Shown one piece after another: positions 36,897 through 47,860 of a stretch of DNA of 64,000 bases. The stretch is taken from positions 1-64,000 of the forward strand of contig JACEVL010000158.1 of the NCBI GenBank assembly GCA_020284085.1, in the 5' to 3' direction. Each line of letters starts with the position of its first letter. Positions within the stretch are counted from its first letter, which is position 1. The position numbers were made by a program, and so were the translations under genes. Under the pieces are notes generated by a model. The model searched no databases, had not been told where the DNA came from, and worked only from the letters and a program-made list of their open reading frames with translations. Source of the stretch: Aporrectodea caliginosa. Lineage: Eukaryota > Annelida > Clitellata > Crassiclitellata > Lumbricidae.

Positions 36897-39587
36897 CTAT
36901 TTCATATTACACTGAAGAAATACTGAAAGTAAGAGTTTTTCAGCGCAAATTCGTCGGGCGAAAAAGTGCTGGAAGTACATTTTCGCCCAACACCTTCTAC
37001 AGGTGAATTGAGCATTGAGCTCTAAATTCCTTAAATCGTCACTTAAAGGCGATAGGCCCACATAGTGAACAAGAGTTTGAAATCCAAGTAAGCACTGGAT
37101 ATCTGTGTCGAAATATGAGTCCAGGGGCGGCACCACCATAACATTTGCAAATGTAAATTCCTTCAAGTTATTTTGCAAATCTGGTTCGTTGAGAATTCGT
37201 TCACACAAATGCAAGGCTTCAGGATATTTACGACACTTGTGAAGATACGCAGCACGGTAACAGTCACCTGTATTGCAGTGAATGCCAAAGTCTGTGCAGA
37301 TTGCATCGTAGAACGATGTCATATTTTCTAAGGAATATTCCATGAGTAATTGAATAATATTGTCTTCACTTGGAACATATCTTTTATTGGGCGCTGGGAT
37401 TTTATTACTTGGTTCGGTTCTCTGATACACACGTAAAAAGCTTTGTGAACTCTTTGAGATTCCTGAAGATTTCCGATTTGTTATAGTCATCAAAATCTCA
37501 TCCAAGGGAAATGCTGGCGTGTGCAAATCGTAATTTAGCCGAATAGCCTTCTTTCTCTTTTCATTTGATAGAATTATTAGATGGTGAGCAAACACCTCTG
37601 GTGTTAGGCGCAAATCAACAAGATACCGTCTTCTGTTGAACTGAAAATTATCTTGAATCCCTCTGAACAGCAGATAAAATCCAATGATTCTAACAACGTC
37701 GTCAATATAATACAAGCAGCCTGCATTCAAAGTTTCTTTCACCGCCTCTTTCTCCATCTCCTCGTTTTCCACCTTTTCCTCTTCGCCGGGTGTTCGATTG
37801 ATGAAAACTGTCAAGCAGAGGTCAATGACAATTTTGTAATCAGATTCTGAAAAATGAAGTGCAGCCAGGTAGACGAAAGTCACGTCTCTGATAGCGCATG
37901 ACTTTGAATCATCACACAGTGACGCATTTCGAAGAAACTCCTTTGATAACTGAGATACCAGTTTAAACTCTTGAAGGCTATTTAACCCAGTTAAATTTTC
38001 CATGAGGTCTTGAGCTTCTAGGAAAAAGAAGCAACTTCTGTCGAGACTTGTTTCGCTGGGTTTTGGAAAGTTATGATGCTTAGATGTTAAGACTTTCTGT
38101 TGGAATGAAATGTCCTTGATAAAATCCGTGAAAATTTCGATGCCGTGTGTAGTTTTCTGGAATCCTAATGCGAAGGCCGCATGCAAAATGAACAACACTT
38201 TTCCAAATTGTGGAAAATGTAATGGGAACCTCAATGAAGACATTGTTTCCAATGAAGAATGCCTCACGTAAAAAAAGGAACGCATACAACTACAGAAATT
38301 ATAGCCTCTTTCCACTGTGACTTCACGACAACTATGCATAGCACATGACAAGAATCCATTTAAAAAGACAAAGTCAAAGTTTTTCAGTTTCTCAGCATCC
38401 ATGATTTCGCATATACGCAGCGTGTAATAGTCATAATCTGTTATAGTTTCCATGATATCTTCGAAAGCAAGCACTGTCTCTAAGATTGGCTTTATGTACT
38501 TCACCGTAAACCAATCACTAAGAACGTTAAAGTGACAGAATTTATTTAAACGTCTAATAGTCTCATCAATTATTTTCTGGTTCATGCCTTCATGAAACAA
38601 GTTTGCCTGAGGAATAAAATAGTTCGGACAATATTTTTTAGTTAGCCATTCTGAGAGCTTCTGCAATAAATTACAGCATGTTTCGATAACAGTCGATGAA
38701 TTCCACCATTCAAGTGACTTCTCTTCACAAGACCACATCATCATTGTTTTGAAATGGTATGTACAGAGAACTTTATCTACATTTGAATAGTCTTTTCTAA
38801 TTAATTCTCTTTTGGAAAAGAATCTGAGCATATGGTAGACAATCTGCTGAACTGGAGTCCAGCTCTGAAGTAAACACAGCTCAGCTCCGGAAAATGACAG
38901 CCTCCACTGAAATGTTTCATCTTTACAAGCAGGATGTTTTGCAAATACAACATGACAACCATTCTGTACTATATCGCGGATGTTGGCAGCATTTGGCCAC
39001 CCGTAATTTCTTCCTCGACAAGGCCAATGTTTGGCTTGTTTTGGCCACTGTGGGCACCATAGGCATGGAACTATGTCGTTGAACGCGTCGAATTCTAACT
39101 TGCACTTTAACGCTGGACCAACCATGTAGTGTTCTCTAAGATTTTCAATAAGATTGGTGTTCACAAGCTTCACTTCTGATTCCAAATACTGTTCTAAGTG
39201 GTCACTCTGTTGAAATTCAAACTGTTTGCAATTCCAGTTATATCTCATGTGTCCCAAACGTCGTAGCTGAACAAATCCAGGGTAATCCGGGTATGGCATA
39301 ATCTGTGAACACTCTATGTTGTCCAGATAGCCACGGATATCATCTGGTAATATCGGAATATCGTCTGTGAAGGCCAGCTCATCAGCGTTGGATATCATAA
39401 AGTCAACATCATCGACGCATGAATTCACAGGTTTAATGTAGAGTTCAACAGAGCTACCACATTTAAAGTGATGTTGTACCACATTTGGTGGAGCCCTAAA
39501 CGGAAATTGCTTGGAATCATAAACATCACGTAACGACTTAGGATGCAACTTACACGTACCAACGATGAAATCTGAAACGCCTTCCAT
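36897..39587 (-). CDS. Mab-21 domain / cGAS-like receptor family protein (gene C)
   Basis: 896 residues from the conserved MEGVSDF start; in-frame upstream codons begin with TTG, not ATG. GSS, DDVDFM and NDIVPCL are kept, as are WRLSFSGAE and YHFKTMMMW, so the enzyme core looks intact. Two changes lie near the C-terminus. A 27-base in-frame insertion near 36,975-37,000 adds a CRRCWAKMY-type segment. A TAG replaces the TTC codon of the paralogues at 36,897-36,899. About 50 residues that follow in the paralogues remain as readable but untranslated sequence downstream (HYFLGCHFLARYLKLRC). The truncation is recent; loss of function is uncertain because the Mab-21 domain is unaffected. Confidence 0.82.
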   Translation of the reverse strand: MEGVSDFIVGTCKLHPKSLRDVYDSKQFPFRAPPNVVQHHFKCGSSVELYIKPVNSCVDDVDFMISNADELAFTDDIPILPDDIRGYLDNIECSQIMPYPDYPGFVQLRRLGHMRYNWNCKQFEFQQSDHLEQYLESEVKLVNTNLIENLREHYMVGPALKCKLEFDAFNDIVPCLWCPQWPKQAKHWPCRGRNYGWPNAANIRDIVQNGCHVVFAKHPACKDETFQWRLSFSGAELCLLQSWTPVQQIVYHMLRFFSKRELIRKDYSNVDKVLCTYHFKTMMMWSCEEKSLEWWNSSTVIETCCNLLQKLSEWLTKKYCPNYFIPQANLFHEGMNQKIIDETIRRLNKFCHFNVLSDWFTVKYIKPILETVLAFEDIMETITDYDYYTLRICEIMDAEKLKNFDFVFLNGFLSCAMHSCREVTVERGYNFCSCMRSFFYVRHSSLETMSSLRFPLHFPQFGKVLFILHAAFALGFQKTTHGIEIFTDFIKDISFQQKVLTSKHHNFPKPSETSLDRSCFFFLEAQDLMENLTGLNSLQEFKLVSQLSKEFLRNASLCDDSKSCAIRDVTFVYLAALHFSESDYKIVIDLCLTVFINRTPGEEEKVENEEMEKEAVKETLNAGCLYYIDDVVRIIGFYLLFRGIQDNFQFNRRRYLVDLRLTPEVFAHHLIILSNEKRKKAIRLNYDLHTPAFPLDEILMTITNRKSSGISKSSQSFLRVYQRTEPSNKIPAPNKRYVPSEDNIIQLLMEYSLENMTSFYDAICTDFGIHCNTGDCYRAAYLHKCRKYPEALHLCERILNEPDLQNNLKEFTFANVMVVPPLDSYFDTDIQCLLGFQTLVHYVGLSPLSDDLRNLELNAQFTCRRCWAKMYFQHFFARRICAEKLLLSVFLQCNMK

Positions 39588-39700
39588 AATCGGAAGCAAA
39601 CAGATCAAACTTTTCTGGTTGACACCAATTCACGTTCCATATAGGCCTAATTATGACGTGAAGAGTCTGAGAAAAGCTACCACGTGTTCAATGCAACGTA
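39588..39700 (-). promoter_or_regulatory. Conserved 5' flank of gene C
   Basis: TGACGTGA at 39,654-39,661 and CACGTG at 39,681-39,686 as in copies A and B. A TAGGCCTA (39,642-39,649) is inserted beside the CRE-like site and is absent from the other copies. Confidence 0.35.
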
Positions 39701-40427
39701 GTTCTGTGTTCTAATTTTTTCGACAGCTCTAATGTATTACTTTGCTTCATTTGGTGCTCGATAGAATCGGTTTGCTATTTTCGTTTCGGTTCTGTCCCAA
39801 GCCTGGATAAAAGAGAAGGGTGATGTTAGTTGCGTTTGCAAGTGCTTCTCATTAAAGAATTATACTTGTTTACTTACTTCACCATTTTCGTTTTGCCACT
39901 TTGTCGTTAAATAGAAACTGCCTGCTTTGTCCGGCTGTAATATTTCGCACATACGATTTCATCATGGTTATCTCAGTCGACTTCCATGGTTCTTTTCAAA
40001 TGGTTTGGATCGTTTGGTACCCAATGCACTCTATGCATACGTTGGAGATCATGTAGGCCTACACGAGTATGCACTAAAGTAGACTTCAACCTCTTTTCTA
40101 CCATCGTCAGCAACCCTACACATATATTGCATCAGCTATTGCCTCTCATGAAAACTGTTTCATACTGGCTATGTATCCAGAACCCACAATATAGATTAAT
40201 ACCCTAGGCAAACTGTCTCGTAAAACATTTGTTACACGGATGCTTTATACTTAAATTTAGTTGTTAATTTATTTGATGACCTGTGTACACCAAAATACGG
40301 TTAGCAGTACTGTTGGTTTGTCAATAAAGGATATACTTACATAGGCCTACTTACAAGTTCTTCATAAGTCATAGCAGTATTCTCATTAGATTGGCTTATG
40401 GATCCTAATGCGCCGAACTAGTATGAA

Positions 40428-41725
40428 CATAGGCGTAACTTTCTATTGTGACGGTGGTGTCCGGTCACCACCACCTTCAAAAGTGGTGGTGATAGTAGTC
40501 ACCACTTTTTTGGTCCTGGAATGAATATATTTTTTAATATGAAAGCATTTGGCTGTCTACCGTCTAGGCTATTCATGCATACTTAACATCGCAATGGCGG
40601 CAATGCTGATGGAGGCCTCCACAGTGTGTCCATACTACCTTACTTACATAATAATTATGTTTGATTTCATAAATTGGTGACGCCATCCATTTTGTTTCTA
40701 TAAAAGGTCAACTAAAGAAATCCATATGGCAAAATGGATCGATTCATTGTAAAGAGATCGCGAAAGGTTATAACTGTGCATGCAATGTACCATGTTGCGG
40801 TAGTAGACTGAAAGCTATAACTGCAGTCTACGCTAATTTAGCGGGTAAAACCGATGGTCAATTCCAAACGGAAGCTGGATCAATGAAAATAATTTTTGGC
40901 CTAAATGGAAGTTGGATTGATGAAACTAATTCTTTGTTTAAATAAAAGTTGGATTGATGGAAATAATTGTTTCCGTAAATATAGATGCTGGATTGATTAC
41001 AAAACAAAGTCTTTGCTTCAAGCCTTCAATAGAAGCTGGATTGGTGAAGATTTTTTGCTTAAATAGGAGTGGGATTGACGAAAATAATTCTTGCTTAAAG
41101 AGAAGTGGGATTGATGAAAAATTCTTGGTTAAGTAGAAGTTGGACTGATGACAATAATTCTTGCCTAAACAGAAGTTTGATAATGAACACATTTTTCTCG
41201 TAAATGTAAGCTGGATTGATAACAATTATCATGGACATTGGTAGACTGCTTACTTATCAGCATCAAGAACGACACTGAAGACATTAAAATAATTTACCAA
41301 CCTAAACTACGGGATAACCATTTAGCATTGATAATGACTAATCGAACTACAAGTCGATTATTGATAGTACAGTAGTAGCTTAACGATATTCATTTAAAAG
41401 CTTCCGTAGGCCTAGTAGCCGGACAATGCGTAGCGTGTGTCTCTGACGCTGCGGTTTTTCAATAAGGGATATACTTACTTACTTATTTACTTAGCAACTG
41501 GACTTGGAACACCATCGATCACTCTCTGGACTTAAAACAGCGCTTGTGAATAAGCTGGTATCCTGCTCTTAGTTAACTTTTCTGTAGTGCGTTAAAAATT
41601 GGGAGGAGGTGCAATAATATTATCTCACAGTTTGCTGAAGAAGACACACGTAAAAGTTTCCTTTTCATAGGCTAAGTATTGACGATTGTGCCACCACCAC
41701 TTTCTGGGGCAAAGTTACGCCCTTG
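40428..41725. mobile_element. 1.3-kb hAT-like element
   Basis: Perfect 8-bp TSD AGTATGAA (40,420-40,427 and 41,726-41,733). Ends CATAGGCGTAACTTT and the inverse of CAAGGGCGTAACTTT. The empty site is at about 22,569 (AATAGTATGAATCAG). The interior has degenerate 36-bp units with core GAAGTTGGATTGATGAAA (40,870-41,230), an (ACTT)n tail near 41,460, and an 85-bp exact inverted copy of nearby unit sequence (41,606-41,690). No transposase. Confidence 0.88.
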
Positions 41726-42395
41726 AGTATGAATCAGTGGTCACCGGAACTACATAGGTCGACGTCACTTTGACTTCGGTGTTAAACTGTAGACCTACAT
41801 CTATTCAACACTAAAATTTAACAGAGGTCAAATTTTAAAAGTGAAATTGAACTTAAAGTGTGTTTGAAAGATAACTAAATTATAGTAGGCCTACTTAATA
41901 CAAATTTTGTCTCGTTTATTCTGACGAACAGTTTCAGTCGTGCGAAATAGCCTTCATAATTTTCACACAGCCCATCCCTTAACCCAACACCTCGACTAAA
42001 GTCAGAAGGCTTACCTAGCACTAGTAGATCTGCAGTTACGCATGTGAACAGAATCGTGCATTATGGCCAAGACGAAGCAAGCTTCCTGCATGTATACAGT
42101 TATGAGTTATAGTGTATATTATGTAGTGCAAGCTCATTATTTCAACTTGCATTATCAGCTGACGATACTTGCTCTACTTTGGTCGTTGCTCTTTCTTTAT
42201 TAGGCTCAGCGTTGGCTTGGCGTTCTAAGAGCGTCGAGGCTTCCGCCTCGTCCGCAAAGGCACCGTAGGCCAAGACACAATCGTCAATACTTAGCCTATG
42301 AAAAGGAAACTTTTACGTGTGTCTTCTTCAGCAAACTGTGAGATAATATTATTGCACCTCAAAACGTTTTGGTCGCCGGTAATTTAAAAACAGCG

Positions 42396-42466
42396 TGCGT
42401 GAGTCGGGATTCGAACCCGGATGAATTGCTTGGAAGGCAACTATGCTACCGTTATACCACTCACGC
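42396..42466 (-). tRNA. tRNA-Gly (TCC), slightly changed T arm
   Basis: 71 nt. Acceptor and anticodon arm as in the other copies. The T arm reads CCGGGTTCGAATCCCGA, keeping a B box (GGTTCGAATCC) but weakening one T-stem pair. Confidence 0.85.
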
Positions 42467-43233
42467 ATTAGGATCCAAAGTGGGTGAAGATGTTCGTAGT
42501 TTCTCGGTTGGTGACTGGAAGAACGAATACTGAACGCTGCTGAGGGTATACCTACTGTGTTATGTGAATTCGTTGCCACATTAAGCTTCGTTACTGTAGT
42601 GGCCTATTCTAATAACCTAGGGCCTAGGCTATATGAACCATTTCGAAGAGTTTCTATCATTACAGCTGCTTAGAATAGCAGGCACGTTTTTGCAACTAGG
42701 CCAAATATTACTGGGTCGTTTCGTCAGAGATTTAATTCGAGTCACTTTGTATAGAAATCGAACCGAGTTTCACTATGCTTTTGAGGTTTTTTTTACACGA
42801 AATCGCTTATCGACAAAATGCGAATGAAGTCGATGATCTGGCATTTGAGAAAATGAGAAAATGAGATTTGAATTTAGAACAACTTTGAAATTGTGAATAT
42901 AGACTTTGTTAAAATGACTTCAAATTTGTTATAATTATATCTAAACAGTTTGCATTGTGCTATAGAAGTAGGCCTAGCATGAAGGAAGTTGCGTCTATAA
43001 TTTGAAGTTCTCACATGTAGGCCTAGGTCTAGTAGGTCTACATGTGGAAACATTAATATTGATTTCACATTTGAATATTTCCTGTAGATGTATGTATATG
43101 TACGTAGGCCTATAGACGGTTCATCGGAGATTAGAATTGTATGATTCCACGTTACTTACGTCAGACGAAAGTAAGGTGGTCCGCGAAAACGAACTTACGC
43201 ATACCGTTAGTCGTCATGCAATCTAAAACGACG

Positions 43234-43304
43234 TGCGTGAGCCGGGAGTCGAACCCGGATCAATTGCTTGGAAGGCAACTATGCTACCGTTATACCACTC
43301 ACGC
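43234..43304 (-). tRNA. tRNA-Gly (TCC)
   Basis: 71 nt, same body as 3406-3476 and 26,321-26,391. Boxes and stems intact. 838 bp from the neighbouring tRNA-Gly, as in the left arm. Confidence 0.93.
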
Positions 43305-43592
43305 TGACGAGTGAATAACAGTCGTAGTCGTAACTGCGTTTTACTTTTAACGATACAGAAACAACCCAGCCGTGTAGGGCTATCGCTGTCGCATGTTTTT
43401 GTACTTGGACAAACGGCTCCAAAAGACTGTCCTAAGATGGGTAGCCGGTATATAAGCCTAACATTAATTGAGTATTCTGGAGGATTGTCACGGGTTTAGG
43501 TAAGAATAGGGCACACTTTAGTAGAAAGATTGGCTTGGCATTTGTAGATTTTTCATGCTAGTTTTGACTGTTCGGAAGCGTTGTTATGAGAG

Positions 43593-43664
43593 AGCAGAGT
43601 GGCGCAGTGGAAGCGTGCTGGGCCCATAACCCAGAGGTCCGTGGATCGACACCACGCTCTGCTA
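43593..43664 (+). tRNA. tRNA-iMet (CAT), initiator
   Basis: 72 nt. AGCAGAG/CTCTGCT acceptor plus A, CAT anticodon in GGGCCCATAACCC, T arm CGTGGATCGACACCACG with the initiator-type ATCGA. One T-loop base differs from the copy at 3050-3121 (GACACC for GAAACC). Confidence 0.92.
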
Positions 43665-43861
43665 AGCTGTTTTGTCGCTCTCATATCGTCTGGAGGGGGA
43701 GATTCGAGAGAGATCCTTGACTCGAATGTTACTTCGCACAATGTTGTCCTAAGATATGTGTCACATATAATTCATCGGGCATAAAATTTGAAATAATTAA
43801 CACAAAAAAGTGTTAAGTCAGTATCGTATCCGAGCAGATAGTCCCTATAGCATTCACGATT

Positions 43862-44072
43862 GTTTGGGATGCGGTGGTATAGCGGTATGTTCTGTGCCTT
43901 GCGGCCGCCAGAGGGCCGCAGGTTCGAATCTACCTCCAGCCACTGCGTAGCGACCCGGGGCAAATTGCCCGCCCACAATTATCTACGAAGAAGGCAACGG
44001 GAAACCACCTCACTCATCTCATCCCCGGGTGGAATAAAAGCCAATGGACCTGCCTTCCGGCAGAGAAATCAG

Positions 44073-44147
<75 letters not shown>
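43862..44147 (+). mobile_element. tRNA-derived SINE with long (CAT)n tail
   Basis: 11-bp TSD CATTCACGATT at 43,851-43,861 and 44,148-44,158. Head GCGGTGGTATAGCGGTATG (A-box-like) and GGTTCGAATCT (B-box-like). Body includes TTGCCCGCCCACAATTATC and CCCCGGGTGGAATAAAA. The tail is about 75 bp of CAT repeats. Confidence 0.9.
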
Positions 44148-44150
<3 letters not shown>

Positions 44151-44905
44151 TCACGATTCAACGTTTGCATTAAAAATGGCAGTTTAGCCTGCTTCTAACA
44201 GCGTTTGCTCATGATTCCTCAGTTCGTTTTAGTTTGCAGGATTAGAGTCACTCAGTGGGCAAAGGCCGGAAAGATCGGCGATGTACAGAGACGAATGGAG
44301 AAGATGCCTTGCCCGATGTGCAGACCTGTGCGAGAAGGACTAATTGCCAAGTAGGCCTACTTAGGTTTCCAAATTGAGCTAAACAAGCTCATTAATTCAA
44401 CTCGCGTTGTCAATTACAGTAGACTAAGTGTTATCACTTTTGCCTTGGCCGATGCGCTTTCTGTATTAACCTACTCTAACAAACCCAATACCTCAACCTT
44501 TTATGATTCATTCATTCGTAATGGTAAATTGTAATAGTAAAATTACGAACTTCTGAAGCAACTAAGTTATGCCCAGAGAACCAGATAACTCACGACCGAT
44601 GTGTCAAATAGGCCTACGTTAACGGGTTTATGTAGATCAAAATCCGTTTGTCGGAAGACCAGATCGAGAGAATAGAACATATAGTTCACATTGCGCCGGA
44701 GATGCACAAGGGATCAGTGGCTTCTCCCTGTTTGATAAATATGTATTGTAGGTACAGAAACCAGGGGCCTATCGAAATCCATCAGGCTAACCTATAGGCG
44801 AACCGAATGGCAGACAGGTAGATGTTACAGCAGTGCAGTCACGGTTATTCTGTGATCTTTTTTAAAGCTTCATTTCTGTGTTGAGATTAACACAAATTTG
44901 CAGGC

Positions 44906-47749
44906 TTAGGCTTCTTTACATTTAATCCGTGCTAAAGTTAACAAAGTGTTTTCAGCAAAAAAAGCATGTATGATGTGCTCAAATGGAAGATTGCTTTTGA
45001 GTTTCGTAAATTCAAACATTACTTCTGAGTTTGAATGATTACAGTCAATAAGACATCTCAATTTCAAATATCTTGCCAGAAAATGTCTTCCAAGAAAATA
45101 ATGGAATTTCATACAACATCGAAGAACTACTGAAAGTAAGCGTTTTTCAGTGCAAATTCGTCGGGTGAAAAAGTGCTGGAAGGTGAATTTATCATTGGGA
45201 TCTAAATTCTTTAAGTCATCACCTAAAGGCGATAGGCCCACATAGTTAACAAGTGTTTGAAATCCAAGTAAGCACTGGATATCTGTGTCGAAATACGAGT
45301 CTAGGGGCGGCACCACCATAACATTTGCAAATGTAAATTCCTTCAAGTTATTTTCCAGATCTGGTTCGTTGAGAATTCGTTCACACAAATGCAAGGCTTC
45401 AGGATATTTATGACACTTGTGAAGATACGCAGCACGGTAACAGTCACCTGTATTGCAGTGAATGTCAAAGTCTGTGCAGATTGCATCGTAAAACGATGTC
45501 ATATTTTCTATGGAATATTCCATGAGCAATTGAATAATACTGTCCTCACTTGGAAGAGATCTTAAATTGCTTGGTTCGGTTCTCTGATACACACATGAAA
45601 CGCTTTGTGAACTCTTTGAGGTTCCTGTGGATTTCCGATTTGTTATAGTCATCAAAATTTCATCCAAGGGAAATGTTGGCGTGGGCAAATCGTAATTTAG
45701 CCGAATAACCTTATACCTCCTTTCCTTTGATGCAATTATTAGATGGTGAGCAAACACCTCTGGTGTTAGGCGCAAATCAACAAGATATAGTCTTCTGTTG
45801 TACTGAAAATTATCTTGAATCCGCCTGAAAATCACATAAAACCCAATGATTCTAACAACGTCGTCAATATAAAACAAGCAGCCTGCATTCAAAGTTTCTT
45901 TCACCGCCACGTTCTCGATCTCCTCATGCTCCACCCTTTCCTCCTCACCGGATGTTCGATTGATGAAACTTATCGAGCAGAGGTCAATGGCAGCTTCGTA
46001 ATCAGATTCTAAAAAATGAAGTGCAGCCAGGTAGATGAAAGTCACGTCTCGCATAGCGCTTGACTTTGACTCATCACAGTATGACGCATTTCGAAGAAGC
46101 TCCTTTGATAACTGAGATACCAGTTTAAATTCTTGAAGGCTATTTAACCCAGTTAAATTTTCCATGAGGTCTTGAGCTTTTAGGAAAAAGACATAACTTC
46201 TATCGAGACTTGATTCGCTGGGTTTTGGGAAGTTATGATGCTTAGATCTTAAGACTTTCGGTTGCAATGAAATTTCTGTGATGAATTCCGTAAACATTTC
46301 GCTATCGTATGTAGTTTTCTGGAATGCTAATGCAGAGGCGGCATGCAAAATGAACAGCACTTTTCCAAATAGTGGAAAATGTAATGAGAACTCCATAGAA
46401 GGCTTTGTTTCCAATGAAGAATGCCTCAAGCACAAAAAGGAATTCATGCAACTACGGAAATTATAGCTTCTCTTCACTATGACTTGACGACAAGTATGCA
46501 TGGCACAACAAAAGAAGCCATTTAAAAAGTAACAGTCAAAGTTTTTGAGTTTCCCAGCATCCATTATTTTGCATATACGCAGCGTGTAATAGTCATAATC
46601 TGTTATAGTTTCCGTTATATCTTCGAAAGCAAGCACTCTCTCTAAGATTGGCTTTATGTACTTCACCGTAAACCAATCACTGAGAATGATAAAATTACAG
46701 AATTTATTTAAACGTCTAATAGGCTCATCAATAATTTTCTGGTTCATGCCTTCATGAAGCAAGTTTGCCTGAGGAATAAAATAGTTCGGACAATATTTTT
46801 TCTTCAGGCATTCTGAGAGCTTCTGCAATAAATTACAGCATATTTCGATAACAGACGATGAATTCCACCATTGAGGTGACTTCTCTTCACAAGACCACAT
46901 CATCAACGTTTTAAAGTGGTACGTACAGAGAACTTTATCTACCTTTGAATAGTCTTTTCTAATTAGTTCTCTTTTGGAAAAGAATCTGAGCATATGGTAG
47001 ACAATCTGCTGAACTGGAGTCCAGCTCTGAAGTAAACATAGCTCAGCTCCAGAAAATGACAGCCTCCACTGGAATATATCATCTTTACAAGCAGAATGTT
47101 TTGCAGTGACAACATGACAACCATTCTGTACTATATTGCGGATGTTGGCAGCATTTGGCCACCCGTAATTTCTTCGTCGACAAGGCCAATGTTTGGCTTG
47201 TTTTGGCCACTGTGGGCACCATAGGCATGGAACTAAGTCATTGAGCGCGTCGAATTCTAGCTTGAACTTTAACGCTGGACCTACCATGTAGTGTTCTATA
47301 AAATTTTCAGTAACATTAGTATTATCAAGCATCACTTTTGACACCAAATACTGTTCTAAGTCGTCAGTCTGTTGAAATTCAAACTGTTTGCAATTCCAGT
47401 TATAACTCATGTAGCCCAAACCTCGTAGCTCAACAAATCCAGGGAAATCAGGGTATGGCATAATCTGTGAACACTCTATGTTGTCCAGATAGCCACGGAT
47501 ATCATCTGGTAAAACCGGAATATCGTCTGTGAAGGCCAACTCGTTAGCGTTGGCTATCATAAAGTCAACGTCATCGATGCATGAATTCATAGGTTCAATG
47601 TAGAATTCAACAGAGCTGCCGCATTGAAAGTAATGTCGTACCTCATAGGGTAGATCCCAAAATGGAAATTGCTTCGAATCAAAAACATCACTGTTCAACT
47701 TAGGATGCAACTTACACGTACCAACGATGAAATCTGAAACGCCTTCCAT
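44906..47749 (-). CDS. Mab-21 domain / cGAS-like receptor family protein (gene D)
   Basis: 947 residues from MEGVSDF. The catalytic pattern is kept: GSS near 44-46, DDVDFM, and NDLVPCL for the third Asp. WRLSFSGAE and YHFKTLMMW are present. Substitutions cluster around the active site (VEFYIEPMNS for VELYIKPVNS; MIANANEL for MISNADEL) and in GCHVVTAKHSAC for GCHVVFAKHPAC. The last dozen residues differ from other copies (AENTLLTLARIKCKEA). An A run at 44,957-44,963 has one more base than the 6-base run of copy 0 and copy A, moving the end into another frame. The C-terminal ~590 residues are otherwise collinear with gene B. Intact apart from this altered tail. Confidence 0.88.
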   Translation of the reverse strand: MEGVSDFIVGTCKLHPKLNSDVFDSKQFPFWDLPYEVRHYFQCGSSVEFYIEPMNSCIDDVDFMIANANELAFTDDIPVLPDDIRGYLDNIECSQIMPYPDFPGFVELRGLGYMSYNWNCKQFEFQQTDDLEQYLVSKVMLDNTNVTENFIEHYMVGPALKFKLEFDALNDLVPCLWCPQWPKQAKHWPCRRRNYGWPNAANIRNIVQNGCHVVTAKHSACKDDIFQWRLSFSGAELCLLQSWTPVQQIVYHMLRFFSKRELIRKDYSKVDKVLCTYHFKTLMMWSCEEKSPQWWNSSSVIEICCNLLQKLSECLKKKYCPNYFIPQANLLHEGMNQKIIDEPIRRLNKFCNFIILSDWFTVKYIKPILERVLAFEDITETITDYDYYTLRICKIMDAGKLKNFDCYFLNGFFCCAMHTCRQVIVKRSYNFRSCMNSFLCLRHSSLETKPSMEFSLHFPLFGKVLFILHAASALAFQKTTYDSEMFTEFITEISLQPKVLRSKHHNFPKPSESSLDRSYVFFLKAQDLMENLTGLNSLQEFKLVSQLSKELLRNASYCDESKSSAMRDVTFIYLAALHFLESDYEAAIDLCSISFINRTSGEEERVEHEEIENVAVKETLNAGCLFYIDDVVRIIGFYVIFRRIQDNFQYNRRLYLVDLRLTPEVFAHHLIIASKERRYKVIRLNYDLPTPTFPLDEILMTITNRKSTGTSKSSQSVSCVYQRTEPSNLRSLPSEDSIIQLLMEYSIENMTSFYDAICTDFDIHCNTGDCYRAAYLHKCHKYPEALHLCERILNEPDLENNLKEFTFANVMVVPPLDSYFDTDIQCLLGFQTLVNYVGLSPLGDDLKNLDPNDKFTFQHFFTRRICTEKRLLSVVLRCCMKFHYFLGRHFLARYLKLRCLIDCNHSNSEVMFEFTKLKSNLPFEHIIHAFFAENTLLTLARIKCKEA

Positions 47750-47860
47750 AATCGGAAGCAAATAGATCAAACATTTCTGATGGACACCAATTCACGTTCC
47801 ATTTAATTATGACGTGAAGAGTCTGAGAAAAGCTACCACGTATTCAATGCAACGTCGTTC
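47750..47860 (-). promoter_or_regulatory. 5' flank of gene D
   Basis: CRE-like TGACGTGA kept at 47,810-47,817. The E-box of the other copies is changed to CACGTA near 47,837. Could alter regulation relative to genes B and C; inference only. Confidence 0.3.

Larger units (their letters stand above)
31735..39587. repeat. Duplication unit 3 (old-pseudogene type)
   Basis: 5' flank (31.8-32.6 kb), segment 32,700-33,050, retroposon insertion, shared segment 33,680-34,150, old pseudogene, hAT-like MITE, 3' flank 36,010-36,760 and gene C. Same order as unit 1. No other gene in the intervals 31,850-33,050, 33,690-34,520 or 36,010-36,890. Confidence 0.7.
39588..47749. repeat. Duplication unit 4 (tRNA type)
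   Basis: 5' flank (39.6-40.4 kb), hAT-like insertion, flank 41,734-42,390, tRNA-Gly, about 840 bp flank, tRNA-Gly, tRNA-iMet, SINE, 3' flank and gene D. It lacks the shared segment seen at 25,400-25,860: flank sequence joins directly to the tRNA-Gly flank near 42,345. No other gene seen in 44,200-44,900. Confidence 0.7.

Noticed and set aside
39588..39608. Upstream start adding MICLLPI to gene C (and MIYLLPI to gene D)
   Set aside because: The upstream codon is TTG, and gene B has a stop in that interval. MEGVSDF is the first ATG shared by all copies.
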